A DNA stretch of 64,000 nt from JAUWTJ01 sp965603015. GTDB taxonomy: Bacteria > Pseudomonadota > Alphaproteobacteria > M2410. The stretch spans positions 1 through 64,000 of the forward strand of contig CBFDBJ010000004.1 of NCBI GenBank assembly GCA_965603015.1, given 5' to 3'. Positions 35,015-43,842 of this stretch are shown here, piece by piece. The first letter of the stretch is position 1; each line of letters begins with the position of its first letter. The notes beneath the pieces were generated by a model that had not been told where the DNA came from, made no database searches, and saw only the letters and a program-made list of their open reading frames with translations. The translations under genes were made by a program, and so were the position numbers.

Positions 35015-36700
35015 ATGAATCAGCAAGTCAAGTCTCTCAAGAGCAAATTTATTCTCAACGGAGCTGTGGCCATTGCCCAGGCTCTGGTCATAGCCGGTGT
35101 TGGACTATGGGCGATTACGTCGCTGTCCGGCGCGCTTGAAAAAAATGAAATAGCAGCTGCTTCGCTGCGCAATCACATGATGTCAGACATGATGCACGAC
35201 GCCTTGCGCGGCGATGTTCTGGCTGCGATGCAAGCTGGCAGCACTAATGACTCGGCGGCGTATCAAGCCGCAAAAGACGATCTCGGTGAACATGTCGCCA
35301 CATTCAAGGAGATGTTTGCTGCGAACAATGCTCTTGAATTGTCCGGTGGTGTGCGCAGTGTACTGAATGAAATTCAGGCGCCACTTGATGGCTACATCAT
35401 ATCTGCCTCGTCGATCATTGATTTGGCAGGGCGCGACCCAGTAGCGGCTGCGGAGGCCTATCCGGCATTCACTGTAAGTTTTGGTGAGCTGGAAGAGGCT
35501 ATGGAAGCGGCCGGGGATACAATTGAGGCCAATCTTTCTGCCGCGACGAGCGCGGCTCGTCGTCTCGGCGTGATCGCTCTGACGGCCATGGTTGTTGCCT
35601 TGATTGCCGGCGTCGTTGTTGCCAGCGGTGTTGGTATTTTGGTGACGCAGTCGGTTATTCCTCCTTTGCTGTCCATGGTTGATGCTATGGTGAAACTTGC
35701 CGGCGACGATACAAATGTTGAAATTCCCGGTACGGAGCGCGAAGACGAGATCGGCGCGATGGCTGCAACCGTTGAAACGTTCAAGAAAAATGCCATTGAA
35801 CAAAAGCAGCTCGCAGAAACAGTCCGGGTTGAAAATGAAAAACGTGAGGCCAGGACACGTGCTATCGAAGACCTGACGCAAGGGTTTGATGCCGATACGG
35901 CGCAATCTCTTGGCATTGTTGCCAGCGCAACGACCGAGATGCAGGCAACGGCGGCGTCGCTGACCTCAACGGCCGAAGAGACGGCAAATCAGGCCCAGGT
36001 GGTGTCCGACGGTGCGGAACAGGCGAGTGAGAACGTCAGGAGTGTTGCATCAGCATCAGAAGAACTCAGGGCCTCGATTGCCGAAATCAGCCAGCAGGTC
36101 GAGCAAGCATCTACCAGTTCTATCGAGGCTGATGGTGAAGCGCGCAGAAGCAACGAGACGATGCAGGCGCTCAATGAAACCGCGCAGGGCATTGGCGAGG
36201 TCGTCAATCTCATTCAGGACATTGCCGCCCAGACCAACCTTCTGGCACTTAATGCGACCATTGAAGCGGCACGTGCCGGTGACGCCGGCAAGGGGTTTGC
36301 CGTTGTTGCCTCCGAGGTGAAGTCGCTTGCGACCCAAACGGCTCAGGCAACAGAGCAGATCTCTCAACAGATCAGCTCCATGCAAGCCGTCACGACCGAA
36401 GCCGTCGCGAATATTGAAAGTGTCTCGGTCAAGATTTCCGGGATCACAGAAATTTCGACCTCGGTTGCCGGCGCTGTTGCGGAGCAAACCTCTGCCACAG
36501 ATGAAATCGCTCGCAGTGTTGAAGAAGCCGCCAGAGGCACTTCTGGCGTGACGGATAACATTGGTCTCGTCAGTGAAGCTGCGAGCAATAACAGCAGTGC
36601 TGCGGCTCAGGTTTCCAGTGCCGCCAATGAGCTTGCACAGCAAACCGACGGTCTCAAGAACCGCATTGAGCAGTTCCTGAGCGCGATCAAGGCGGCCTAA
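35015..36700 (+). CDS. Methyl-accepting chemotaxis protein
   Basis: A 561-residue transmembrane chemoreceptor. TM1 about residues 15-38, a helical periplasmic sensor (about 40-185, four-helix-bundle type), TM2 about 188-215, HAMP (about 216-270), and a cytoplasmic signalling domain with the hairpin tip IAAQTNLLALNATIEAARAG. Residues around the tip are canonical for CheA/CheW contact. The ATG at 35015 is chosen over an in-frame TTG at 35000. No C-terminal CheR-binding pentapeptide is present (ends SAIKAA). No che genes are in the window. Confidence 0.95.
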   Translation: MNQQVKSLKSKFILNGAVAIAQALVIAGVGLWAITSLSGALEKNEIAAASLRNHMMSDMMHDALRGDVLAAMQAGSTNDSAAYQAAKDDLGEHVATFKEMFAANNALELSGGVRSVLNEIQAPLDGYIISASSIIDLAGRDPVAAAEAYPAFTVSFGELEEAMEAAGDTIEANLSAATSAARRLGVIALTAMVVALIAGVVVASGVGILVTQSVIPPLLSMVDAMVKLAGDDTNVEIPGTEREDEIGAMAATVETFKKNAIEQKQLAETVRVENEKREARTRAIEDLTQGFDADTAQSLGIVASATTEMQATAASLTSTAEETANQAQVVSDGAEQASENVRSVASASEELRASIAEISQQVEQASTSSIEADGEARRSNETMQALNETAQGIGEVVNLIQDIAAQTNLLALNATIEAARAGDAGKGFAVVASEVKSLATQTAQATEQISQQISSMQAVTTEAVANIESVSVKISGITEISTSVAGAVAEQTSATDEIARSVEEAARGTSGVTDNIGLVSEAASNNSSAAAQVSSAANELAQQTDGLKNRIEQFLSAIKAA

Positions 36701-36781
36701 CAATTTGGGCAACTGTCAATCGCTGTGCGGGCGTGTTGCGGGTCCGCACGGTTTTGTAAAGATCTTGAAGGGGTCGACCTT

Positions 36782-37945
36782 ATGAGCGTGAATTTTGCAA
36801 ATGTTATAACTGGTGCCGTTGGCCTTGCAATGTTGCAAGTGGCGATCACCGCATCTTCCCAGGCCGGTGAGACCAGGGCGTGGTCGTTTGAGGTGGTCAA
36901 TGTTATTGATCTGGCGGCAAATGTTGACGGCGGCGCCGAGACTGGCGAGTCGCTGGTCTACAATCTCGATGTAACGGCTGAATATGACATGAGTCATTCA
37001 GGCGTTGAGGGCGGGACGTTGTTTTTTTACGGCCTTGCCACCAATGCCGAGGGGCTCAATTCGCATGTCGGTGACGCGCAGGGAACCTCCAATATTGACA
37101 ATGGCGCCCTCTTTCGTCTGGAAGAGCTGTGGTATAATCAGGAATTTGCCGACGGTAAGGCTTCAGTGCTGGTTGGCCTGTTCGATCTCAACGGCGAGTT
37201 TGATGCCATCGATACGGCGGGGCTTTTTCTCAACAGCTCGCACGGGATCGGTGTTGATTATGCGCAGACCGGCGAAAATGGACCATCGATCTTTCCCTCG
37301 ACATCCCTGGCCTTGCGTCTTGATTATGCGGTCAATGACCGTTTGACCCTGCGCACTGCAATTCTCGATGCGGTACCCAATGATCCGGACAATCCCAAGG
37401 CCCATAAACTGTCTTTTGACGAGGGTGCGCTGATTGCCGTGGAAGGCGACTATGCGGCTGCGGACAATCTTCGGCTTGCTGCCGGGATGTGGTGGTATAC
37501 CAGCGACTTTGACCGGATCCTCGTGGCCGATGGCGGGCCGGATAGTGACAATTTTGGTTTTTACGGAATCGCGGATTATGCCCTTTCGGACAGGACAAGC
37601 GCCTTTGCGCGCCTTGGCCGGGCCAACGACGAGATCAATCAAATCGCCTGGTATCTGGGAGCAGGCATTGTCACGACGGGTCTGATCCCGCAGCGTCCGG
37701 ATGACGCCCTGGGGCTGGCGGTGGCGATTGCCGAAAATGGTTCGCCGTTCAAGGATGCGGCCGCTTTGGCGCTTTCGCCAGTGGATGACCGCGAAATTGC
37801 CGTTGAGCTGACCTATCGGGCCGGAATTTATGATTGGCTGGCTCTTCAGCCAGACCTTCAATACGTTCTCGATCCGGGTATGGATCCGTCTCTGGATGAT
37901 GCTTTTGTGGCAAACCTGCGGGTCGAGATCGGCTGGGCATTCTAG
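36782..37945 (+). CDS. OprB-type carbohydrate-selective porin
   Basis: A 387-residue outer-membrane beta-barrel protein. The N-terminus MSVNFANVITGAVGLAMLQVAITASSQA looks like a signal peptide, cleaved near SSQA-GE. The rest alternates polar and aromatic residues and contains the OprB-family features FRLEELWYNQEFADGKASVLVGLFDLNGEFD, GPSIFPSTSLALRLDY and ends with W-A-F, the C-terminal barrel signature. AAGGGG precedes the ATG. It probably passes sugars or other small polar solutes. It is followed 75 bp later by an SDR gene in the same direction. Confidence 0.85.
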   Translation: MSVNFANVITGAVGLAMLQVAITASSQAGETRAWSFEVVNVIDLAANVDGGAETGESLVYNLDVTAEYDMSHSGVEGGTLFFYGLATNAEGLNSHVGDAQGTSNIDNGALFRLEELWYNQEFADGKASVLVGLFDLNGEFDAIDTAGLFLNSSHGIGVDYAQTGENGPSIFPSTSLALRLDYAVNDRLTLRTAILDAVPNDPDNPKAHKLSFDEGALIAVEGDYAAADNLRLAAGMWWYTSDFDRILVADGGPDSDNFGFYGIADYALSDRTSAFARLGRANDEINQIAWYLGAGIVTTGLIPQRPDDALGLAVAIAENGSPFKDAAALALSPVDDREIAVELTYRAGIYDWLALQPDLQYVLDPGMDPSLDDAFVANLRVEIGWAF

Positions 37946-38020
37946 TCCATGTTTGCTGAAACGGTTCCGTCCTGATAGAAATGCGATCTTTAGACCTGCA
38001 TTCTCCGAAAGGATGGCCCA

Positions 38021-38824
38021 ATGGCCACTATTGATCCTGTTGTTATTGTCACCGGCGGTGCGCGCGGTATCGGGCTTGCCTGTTCGCGGCGGTTTTACAA
38101 GGACGGTTACCGTGTGGTGATTGCCGACATTGATGAGGCTGCTGGCCAGTCTGCGCAGGAGGAGATCGTCGCCAATGGCGGCCAGGCGGTTTTTGTTCGG
38201 GTTGATGTGGCCGAGAAGCTTGATATCCACAATCTCATTGCAGTTACCCTTGAAGAGTTCGACCGGATTGACGTGTTGATCAACAATGCGGCTGTGGGTG
38301 TAACCAGAGATTTTCTTGATCTTAAGGAGAGTGAATGGGACCGGGTCATGCGGGTTAATCTGACCGGACCTTTTCTAGCCAGCCAATCTGTGGCACGGCA
38401 GATCGTGGACCAAATTGATGGCGGGCGGGACCCCGAGGGCGGTGCCAATTATTCCATCATCAACATATCGGCCCTTGCTGCGATTATGTCTAACGCAGAC
38501 AAAATACCTTTTGCTGTGTCAAAGGGCGGGCTCAATCAGTTGACCAAGGTGCTTGCTTTGTCGCTGGCAGGGCGCGGCATTCGGGTTAATGCGATCGGGC
38601 CGGGCAGCATCATGACGGACGAGACAAAACCGAGCCTTGGTGATACGGACACGCGCAAACGGGTGATTGACAGAACGCCGCTCGGGCGCATCGGCTCGCC
38701 GGAAGAGATCGCAGGTATTGCTGCATTCCTTGCGTCAGAGGCGGCCAGCTATGTGACGGGCCAGTGCATTTATGCCGACGGAGGACGCCTGGTTCAGGAC
38801 GTCCGCGGGAAGCCTCAAGACTAA
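38021..38824 (+). CDS. 3-ketoacyl-ACP reductase-like SDR
   Basis: A 267-residue classical SDR. Cofactor site VIVTGGARGIGLA, NNAAVG (NAG), catalytic Ser in INISALAA; the usual YxxxK tyrosine is replaced in appearance by PFAVSKGGL: the residue four before the Lys is Phe-Ala region (IPFAVSK), so the canonical Tyr is not evident. The C-terminal GSPEEIAGIAAFLASEAASYVTGQCIYADGG is typical of the FabG/glucose-dehydrogenase group. Substrate unknown. It sits after the porin gene and is convergent with trcR, with only 8 bp between stops. Confidence 0.85.
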   Translation: MATIDPVVIVTGGARGIGLACSRRFYKDGYRVVIADIDEAAGQSAQEEIVANGGQAVFVRVDVAEKLDIHNLIAVTLEEFDRIDVLINNAAVGVTRDFLDLKESEWDRVMRVNLTGPFLASQSVARQIVDQIDGGRDPEGGANYSIINISALAAIMSNADKIPFAVSKGGLNQLTKVLALSLAGRGIRVNAIGPGSIMTDETKPSLGDTDTRKRVIDRTPLGRIGSPEEIAGIAAFLASEAASYVTGQCIYADGGRLVQDVRGKPQD

Positions 38825-38832
38825 CAGCTGTG

Positions 38833-39591
38833 TCAGTCTTTCTTCTTGTTGTCGGAGAACGATGAGAAGACTGAGTCGGCCGTATGTTTATCTTTTTCAG
38901 CGTCCTCTTCAACTTTGGAACTGTCTTTGAACGCTTCTTCTGCAACGGGCTCTGCTACCCTGTCGGCCGCCTTGACGAGTTTGACGTAGCCATCGCCAGC
39001 GCTTTCAGCAAGCGAGTCCTGTGTTGACTTCAATGCAGCACCGCCTTCCTTTTTTGCCTTGCGGGCGAGTTTGTCGGAAGCCTTTTGGACAAGGGCGTCG
39101 AGCTCAATTTGTGAGCAGAGGCCAAAGGACACCGGGTCGACGGCAGTAATGTTCGCAGAATTCCAGTGAGATCGGTCGCGGATGGCTTGAATGGTCGGCT
39201 TTGTGGTTCCGACCAGTTTTGATATTTGTGCATCGGAGAGCTCGGGGTGGTAGCGCACCAGCCACGCAATAGCATTGGGCCGATCCTGACGGCGCGAAAC
39301 CGGCGTGTATCGCGGTCCTTGTCGGCGGATCGGGGTGGGGACGCTTTCCTGTTTCTTGAGGAGCACCAGTTGTTTTTTCGGGTCGGCCTCACAACGCTCA
39401 ATCTGCTCGCGGGTCAACTGGCCATTGGTCACAGGGTCGAGGCCCTTGATCCCGGCAGCGACATCGCCATCTGCAATTCCCTGAACCTCAAGCTCATGAA
39501 GCTCGCAAAAATTAGCGATCTGATCGAAGGAAAGTGCTGTGTTGTCAACCAGCCAAACGGCGGTGGCCTTGGGCATCAGGGGTGCAGTCAT
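38833..39591 (-). CDS. trcR: Cell-cycle transcriptional regulator TrcR (DUF1013)
   Basis: A 252-residue protein of the DUF1013 family, annotated in alphaproteobacteria as cell-cycle regulator TrcR. The N-terminus MTAPLMPKATAVWLVDNTALSFDQIANFC contains an HTH-like segment; a second HTH-like region is ELSDAQISKLVGTTKPTIQAIRDRSHWN. The C-terminal ~60 residues are acidic/Lys-rich and probably disordered. GAGG is placed 6-7 nt before the ATG at 39591. It starts the trcR/oxidoreductase neighbourhood that leads to DUF1192 and rcdA, an order recurrent in the class. Direct targets cannot be read from sequence. Confidence 0.9.
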   Translation of the reverse strand: MTAPLMPKATAVWLVDNTALSFDQIANFCELHELEVQGIADGDVAAGIKGLDPVTNGQLTREQIERCEADPKKQLVLLKKQESVPTPIRRQGPRYTPVSRRQDRPNAIAWLVRYHPELSDAQISKLVGTTKPTIQAIRDRSHWNSANITAVDPVSFGLCSQIELDALVQKASDKLARKAKKEGGAALKSTQDSLAESAGDGYVKLVKAADRVAEPVAEEAFKDSSKVEEDAEKDKHTADSVFSSFSDNKKKD

Positions 39592-39798
39592 GAGAAACCT
39601 CAAGTCTTCAAAAGTGTCAATCAGGCAGCCGGGGGCCGGGCTCTCAATGAAGCTCTGATCCGTCAGCTGTCATGGAAAATGTATTGTGACGGGTATATAG
39701 GCGTTTTTGGCCGGTTTGGAAACAGATTTCCGCAAGAGACCCTGAATTTCCACAATCGTCCCTGATCAGCCTCCCGGATCAGCCTTATGGGGGCATCC

Positions 39799-40809
39799 TC
39801 ACAGGGTCAGTATGATTTTGCCTATGTGGGTGCTGGCCTCCATCAGCTCATGGGCGGCGCGTGCCTGGGCCAGCGGGAAGGTTGAATCAACGACTGGCTT
39901 GATTGTCCCGCTGTTCAGAAGTGGCCAGACCTCGCGTTTCAGGCTTTCCGCGATTTCAGCTTTCTCGGCAACCGAGCGCGGCCTGAGGGTTGAGCCGGTC
40001 AGGGTCAATCGCTTCAACATGACGGGCAGAAAATTGACCTCTGCTTTCGAGCCGCCAAGGAAGGCGATATTAACCAGCCGCCCGCCCGGCGCCAGGGCCG
40101 CGATATTGCGCTCAATGTAGTCACCGCCAACCATATCAAGAATGACATCGACGCCCTTACCACCGGTTTCCTGGTGAATGATGTCGACAAAGTCTTCTTC
40201 CTTGTAATTGATTGAACGCTTTGCTCCGAGCTCTTCGCAGGAGAGACACTTTTCGCTTGATCCGGCGGTTGCAAAAACAGTTGCGCCGCGCTGTTTGGCG
40301 ATTTGAATAGCGGTGGTTCCGATGCCGCTTGAGCCGCCGTGGATGAGGAGGCTCTCGCCAGCCTTCAGGCCACCGCGATCAAAGACGTTGGTCCAGACGG
40401 TAAAAAACGTCTCGGGTAATGCGGCTGCCTCGATGAAGGAAAACCCTTCTGGAATGGGCAGCAACAGGGGCGCATCGGCAACGCAATATTCGGCATAACC
40501 TCCGCCGCCGACAAGAGCGGCAACCTTGTCTCCGATGGTGGCTGTTGACACCTTGTCCCCAAGAGCGACCACCGTACCCGCAATTTCCAGGCCGAGCGTA
40601 TCAGGCGCGCCGGGTGGAGGTGGATAGAGGCCGAGGCGTTGGACGACGTCGGGGCGATTGACCCCGGCTGCCGCCACCCGGATCAGGACCTGGCCTTCAC
40701 CCGGGTGCGGGGTTTCGATGGACTGGATCTCCAGGACCTCTGGCGCGCCCGGGGTCTCTATGTGGATCGCATGCATGGTGGCGGGGATGTTTGTGTCAGT
40801 GTCAGTCAT
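39799..40809 (-). CDS. NAD(P)H quinone oxidoreductase (PIG3/zeta-crystallin type)
   Basis: A 336-residue MDR-superfamily oxidoreductase without the structural-zinc Cys set. Marks: PGEGQVLIRVAAAGVNRPDVVQR, LGLEIAGTVVALG, and the NADPH-binding SLLIHGGSSGIGTTAIQIAKQRGATVFATAGS. It ends ASTHIGKIILTL. It probably reduces quinones or enones with NADPH. The ATG at 40809 has AAGGA at good spacing; the open frame upstream runs into the DUF1192 promoter. Divergent from the DUF1192-rcdA pair. Confidence 0.9.
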   Translation of the reverse strand: MTDTDTNIPATMHAIHIETPGAPEVLEIQSIETPHPGEGQVLIRVAAAGVNRPDVVQRLGLYPPPPGAPDTLGLEIAGTVVALGDKVSTATIGDKVAALVGGGGYAEYCVADAPLLLPIPEGFSFIEAAALPETFFTVWTNVFDRGGLKAGESLLIHGGSSGIGTTAIQIAKQRGATVFATAGSSEKCLSCEELGAKRSINYKEEDFVDIIHQETGGKGVDVILDMVGGDYIERNIAALAPGGRLVNIAFLGGSKAEVNFLPVMLKRLTLTGSTLRPRSVAEKAEIAESLKREVWPLLNSGTIKPVVDSTFPLAQARAAHELMEASTHIGKIILTL

Positions 40810-40960
40810 AGGGTTTTGTCCTTGGCCCATGGAAAAGCGTGATTTACCTGTATGGACTCTTGTGGCAGAGCGAGGCAAAATTCAAGGGAATAAGAGATCT
40901 TCGGGAGTGATGTCACACCGGAGACTGCAAGGAGATGGAAGGAGTGTAGCGCCTGTGACC

Positions 40961-41143
40961 ATGGATGGAGACGATCCGCGCAAAACAAATTATGACTTCG
41001 CCAAAGAACCGCTCGACAGCTTGTCTCTTGATGAACTGACGGACCGGATTGACCAGCTTCGGCTTGAAATATCCCGCTGCGAGAGTGAGATTGTGGCGAA
41101 ACAGTCCACCAAAATGGCCGCCGACAGCTTCTTCAAAAAGTAG
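40961..41143 (+). CDS. DUF1192 family protein
   Basis: A 60-residue protein: MDGDDPRKTNYDFAKEPLDSL..., then the DUF1192 core SLDELTDRIDQLRLEISRCESEI and the conserved end AADSFFK. It is a short helical protein of unknown function found upstream of rcdA in many alphaproteobacteria. AAGGAG lies ~15 nt before the ATG and ~10 nt before a GTG at 40955, so GTG may be the actual start (adding two residues). The 276 bp after it, before rcdA, contain a hairpin described separately. Confidence 0.85.
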   Translation: MDGDDPRKTNYDFAKEPLDSLSLDELTDRIDQLRLEISRCESEIVAKQSTKMAADSFFKK

Positions 41144-41287
41144 TCTGCGGACTGTTGTGGGACAGAAGACCGAGTTCTTGGCAGTTTTGGTTTCTTCCGC
41201 GCCGGCCTTTCAAATTAATTTACAAGAAGTTAAAGCGGAAAAGTACTCTAACTCTTTGGTTTTACGGAGGTTATTTTACTCTTTCCA

Positions 41288-41314
41288 GAATCTGTTTCAG
41301 CTTGAGACAGATTC
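41288..41314. promoter_or_regulatory. Stem-loop with GANTC in both arms upstream of rcdA
   Basis: GAATCTGTTTCA-GCT-TGAGACAGATTC pairs over 12 bp with one G-T wobble. Each arm carries a GANTC site (GAATC and GATTC), the target of the cell-cycle methylase CcrM. It lies ~105 bp before the rcdA start, with no T-run, so it is more likely an operator or structured leader than a terminator. Confidence 0.35.
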
Positions 41315-41419
41315 CCGGCTTCGACTCCGGCACGCTTCCTGCTAAGGTTGGGGAGTAAATGAAGGGGCCGCAATTGGTCCGTGTTTGGGTAGTCTCTAAA
41401 ATCAGGGTGGGTGTTCGGT

Positions 41420-41983
41420 ATGCGTGGTGACGATGAATTGACGGGTGACAGGGCGATTGCAACGATTGCTCCGACAAAGTGGCTGGCGGAATTTGATGAG
41501 CCTGTGCAGGATTTTGCAGGTTCGGAAATGTTTGCTCGTTTGTTCAAGGATGGCATGGCCCTGGTTGAGGATACCGCAGCCTATCTCGATGGGCCCGGTC
41601 GTACGGAATCAAAGCTTCTGCCGCGCAAGGTTGCTCTCGCCTATGCCGGCGAGAGTATGCGTCTGACGACACGGTTGATGCAGGTCGCCTCATGGCTTTT
41701 GGTTCAGCGCGCGATCAAGGAAGGCGAAATGGCGCCGGAGGAAGCGTCCGGCGATAAATATCGTTTGAGCGCGCATGAAATTTGTCAGGGGCGATCAATG
41801 GATGCCGCTGAGCTTTTGCCGCCACGATTACTTGAACTGCTGGAAGTGAGTGAAAAGATTTATGATCGGGTGGACCGGCTTGATGATTCGATGTTCCGCA
41901 ATCCGGTTGGCCGGACAGAGGTTACGCTGGTATCAAGACAGCTGTCTCGCCTTGAAGAAGCCTTTGGCGGTCCTGTTCAGTAG
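41420..41983 (+). CDS. rcdA: Regulator of CtrA degradation RcdA (DUF1465)
   Basis: A 187-residue protein of the DUF1465 family, which includes Caulobacter RcdA, the adaptor that helps ClpXP degrade CtrA and other substrates at the G1-S transition. Family features: FARLFKDGMALVEDTAAYLDGPGR, RLTTRLMQVASWLLVQRAIKEGEM and SEKIYDRVDRLDD. It is mostly helical with a polar C-terminus. The ATG at 41420 follows a purine-rich stretch; a GTG at 41411 is a close alternative. It follows DUF1192 in the usual order. A 9-bp stem (42011-42019 with 42035-42043) and then a terminator follow. Confidence 0.9.
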   Translation: MRGDDELTGDRAIATIAPTKWLAEFDEPVQDFAGSEMFARLFKDGMALVEDTAAYLDGPGRTESKLLPRKVALAYAGESMRLTTRLMQVASWLLVQRAIKEGEMAPEEASGDKYRLSAHEICQGRSMDAAELLPPRLLELLEVSEKIYDRVDRLDDSMFRNPVGRTEVTLVSRQLSRLEEAFGGPVQ

Positions 41984-42050
41984 TTGAACAGAACCAGTGT
42001 TCGGAAGGGGGCCTGTTTCGCTATCCCCTGGAGTGAAACAGGCACAAACA

Positions 42051-42082
42051 AAAACGCCGCAGCTTTTACAGCGCGGCGTTTT
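42051..42082. terminator. Bidirectional terminator between rcdA and the pssA unit
   Basis: AAAACGCCGC (42051-42060) pairs with GCGGCGTTTT (42073-42082) across a 12-nt loop, with A and T runs on both sides. It serves rcdA on + and the psd-pssA-remnant transcript on -. The arms are the same as those of the terminator at 43843-43878. Confidence 0.85.
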
Positions 42083-42096
42083 TCTTGTTTGGGCAA

Positions 42097-42180
42097 TCAG
42101 CAAGGGACGATGACTCCAAATGTCTTGTCATAGACCGGGGCCCACCGGGCACAGGAGAATTGAATTGCCTTGATATCCAT
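42097..42180 (-). pseudogene. 27-codon remnant resembling the 5' end of pmtA
   Basis: Directly after pssA (1 base after its stop) an ATG opens a 27-residue frame, MDIKAIQFSCARWAPVYDKT followed by FGVIVPC and TGA. The segment ARWAPVYDxTFG is the N-terminal signature of Rhodobacter-type phosphatidylethanolamine N-methyltransferase (PmtA). No SAM-binding GxGxG motif follows in any frame; the terminator lies 15 bp beyond. Position beside pssA-psd, which make the PmtA substrate, supports the reading as a truncated gene. A coincidental small ORF is the alternative. Confidence 0.6.
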
Positions 42181-42181
42181 T

Positions 42182-42991
42182 TCAGGACTTTTTCCGTTTT
42201 GAGGGTGCTTTCCCCGCAAGCAAGGCCCATATGACCAGGCCAACGTAGAGCAGGGAAAGGGCGACCAGGGTGATCCAGGCATAGGTCAGGACTGCAGCGC
42301 CGATAAAGACAAAGCCAACGATGAGGAATTTCACATTCTCTCGCGACACGGTCATGGCTCTGAACGACCAGGTGGGAATGCGGCTGATCAGCAAAAGACC
42401 GACGCCGATCATGTAAAAGCAGATGATGCCCGCAGGCACAAGCGGCGCATCCGCGATGGCGAAGGACGCGAACATGGGCATCATAACCAGGCCCGCTCCG
42501 GCGGGGGACGGCACGCCGGTATAGTAACCACCATCGTCGTCCTCAATATCAGATTTATGGACGACATTGAACCGCGCCAGGCGCAGAACGCAACACACCG
42601 CAAAAATCAGTACAGATATCCACCCGGCACTGGGCATGTCCTGCAGCGCCCAGAAATAAATCACCAGCGGCGGCGCTACACCGAAATTGACAAAATCGGC
42701 CAGGGAATCCAGCTCGGCGCCCATTTTACTGTCGCTCTTGAGCAAGCGCGCCAGCTTCCCGTCCAGTCCGTCAAGCACACCGGCGGCCAGGACCAGCAGA
42801 ACGGCGCGTTCATAATCTCCCTGAAACCCGAACCGGATCGCCGTCAGGCCCGCGCAAATTGCCACGATGGTCAACAGATTGGGCAGGAGGTGAATGACCG
42901 GCAGGTCGGGCTTTAATCTGCTGTGGCTTTTGCCCGGAAGCCTGTCTGAAACAGGGGTATCTGAAATATGGCTGTCTGGCGGGTGTTGCAT
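42182..42991 (-). CDS. pssA: CDP-diacylglycerol-serine O-phosphatidyltransferase
   Basis: A 269-residue inner-membrane enzyme making phosphatidylserine from CDP-diacylglycerol and serine. The CDP-alcohol phosphotransferase motif is complete: D74-G-L-D77-G78, A81-R82, G91, D95, D99. About six to eight transmembrane helices follow, and the C-terminus is basic (SKRKKS). It starts 3 bp after the psd stop, so psd-pssA form an operon. With Psd it supplies phosphatidylethanolamine, the main membrane lipid. The next frame downstream is the pmtA-like remnant. Confidence 0.94.
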   Translation of the reverse strand: MQHPPDSHISDTPVSDRLPGKSHSRLKPDLPVIHLLPNLLTIVAICAGLTAIRFGFQGDYERAVLLVLAAGVLDGLDGKLARLLKSDSKMGAELDSLADFVNFGVAPPLVIYFWALQDMPSAGWISVLIFAVCCVLRLARFNVVHKSDIEDDDGGYYTGVPSPAGAGLVMMPMFASFAIADAPLVPAGIICFYMIGVGLLLISRIPTWSFRAMTVSRENVKFLIVGFVFIGAAVLTYAWITLVALSLLYVGLVIWALLAGKAPSKRKKS

Positions 42992-42994
42992 GGG

Positions 42995-43687
42995 TCAGTC
43001 TGTCCTTCCGTCGCGGGCATCTTCTGAAGACTGCAAATCTGCCACAACCGTCTCGCCCGCAACCATGGTTTGGCCCAGGCTGACCTGCGGCTCCACGCCC
43101 TCGGGTAAATACACATCCAGCCGGGAGCCAAACCGGATCAGACCAAATCGTTCCCCGGTTTTCACATTTTGCTCCGGCTTAACAAAGCAAACGATGCGCC
43201 GCGCAACCAGACCTGCAATTTGTACAACAGCAATTTGTCGCCCGTCATCCATCTTTATACACAGACTGTTGCGTTCATTATCGACACTGGCCTTGTCCAG
43301 CGACGCGTTGAGAAACTTGCCCGGTCGGTAGGCAATGGCCGTGACTTCTCCTTCTATCGGTGCCCGGTTCACATGACAATTGAACACGTTCATAAAGACG
43401 CTGATGCGGGTCAACGCCTGTGATGACATGCCAAGTTCGACGGGTGGGACTGCTTTTTCGATTAACGAAACGATGCCGTCCGCCGGGCTGACGATCAGTC
43501 CTGCGCGCACCGGAGTGGTGCGCCTGGGGTCACGGAAGAAATAGTAACACCAGACGGTCAGACCGACGCCGATCCAGCCAAGGAAACTCGAAAGCAGAAA
43601 AAGTAACAAGGTGACGACGGCAAAGACGGTGACGAATTTTTTGCCCTCCGGGTGCATCGGCTTCAGAAATGTTTCGAGCATTGTCAT
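42995..43687 (-). CDS. psd: Phosphatidylserine decarboxylase
   Basis: A 230-residue short-form proenzyme that self-cleaves to form a pyruvoyl group and decarboxylates phosphatidylserine to phosphatidylethanolamine. The cleavage site is G187-S188 in RFGSRLDVY. One or two N-terminal membrane segments (about 18-50) anchor it. Conserved VSPADGIV, FMNVFNCHVNRAP and the ERNSLCIK segment are present. It leads the psd-pssA operon; the ~230 bp upstream to rpmE contain the promoter and the rpmE terminator. Confidence 0.95.
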   Translation of the reverse strand: MTMLETFLKPMHPEGKKFVTVFAVVTLLLFLLSSFLGWIGVGLTVWCYYFFRDPRRTTPVRAGLIVSPADGIVSLIEKAVPPVELGMSSQALTRISVFMNVFNCHVNRAPIEGEVTAIAYRPGKFLNASLDKASVDNERNSLCIKMDDGRQIAVVQIAGLVARRIVCFVKPEQNVKTGERFGLIRFGSRLDVYLPEGVEPQVSLGQTMVAGETVVADLQSSEDARDGRTD

Positions 43688-43842
43688 TGATGTTGTGCCT
43701 GGCAGGTTGTTTAAAAGAGTTTGTCGTCAGGATCGTGAAAGTAGCATGGTACACTTGTCCGCGCCAAATACCATATTTGAACATTACACAGGCACATTCC
43801 GCAGCGCCATTTGCTGCGTCGCGAAAGCGGAATTAACACAAG

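Noticed and set aside
37163..38230. 355-codon open frame on the - strand
   Set aside because: Antisense to the porin and SDR genes; no recognisable domain.
42011..42043. Hairpin after rcdA as an independent terminator
   Set aside because: A perfect 9-bp stem is present but the loop is 15 nt and no T-run follows; the adjacent hairpin at 42051 is the real terminator.
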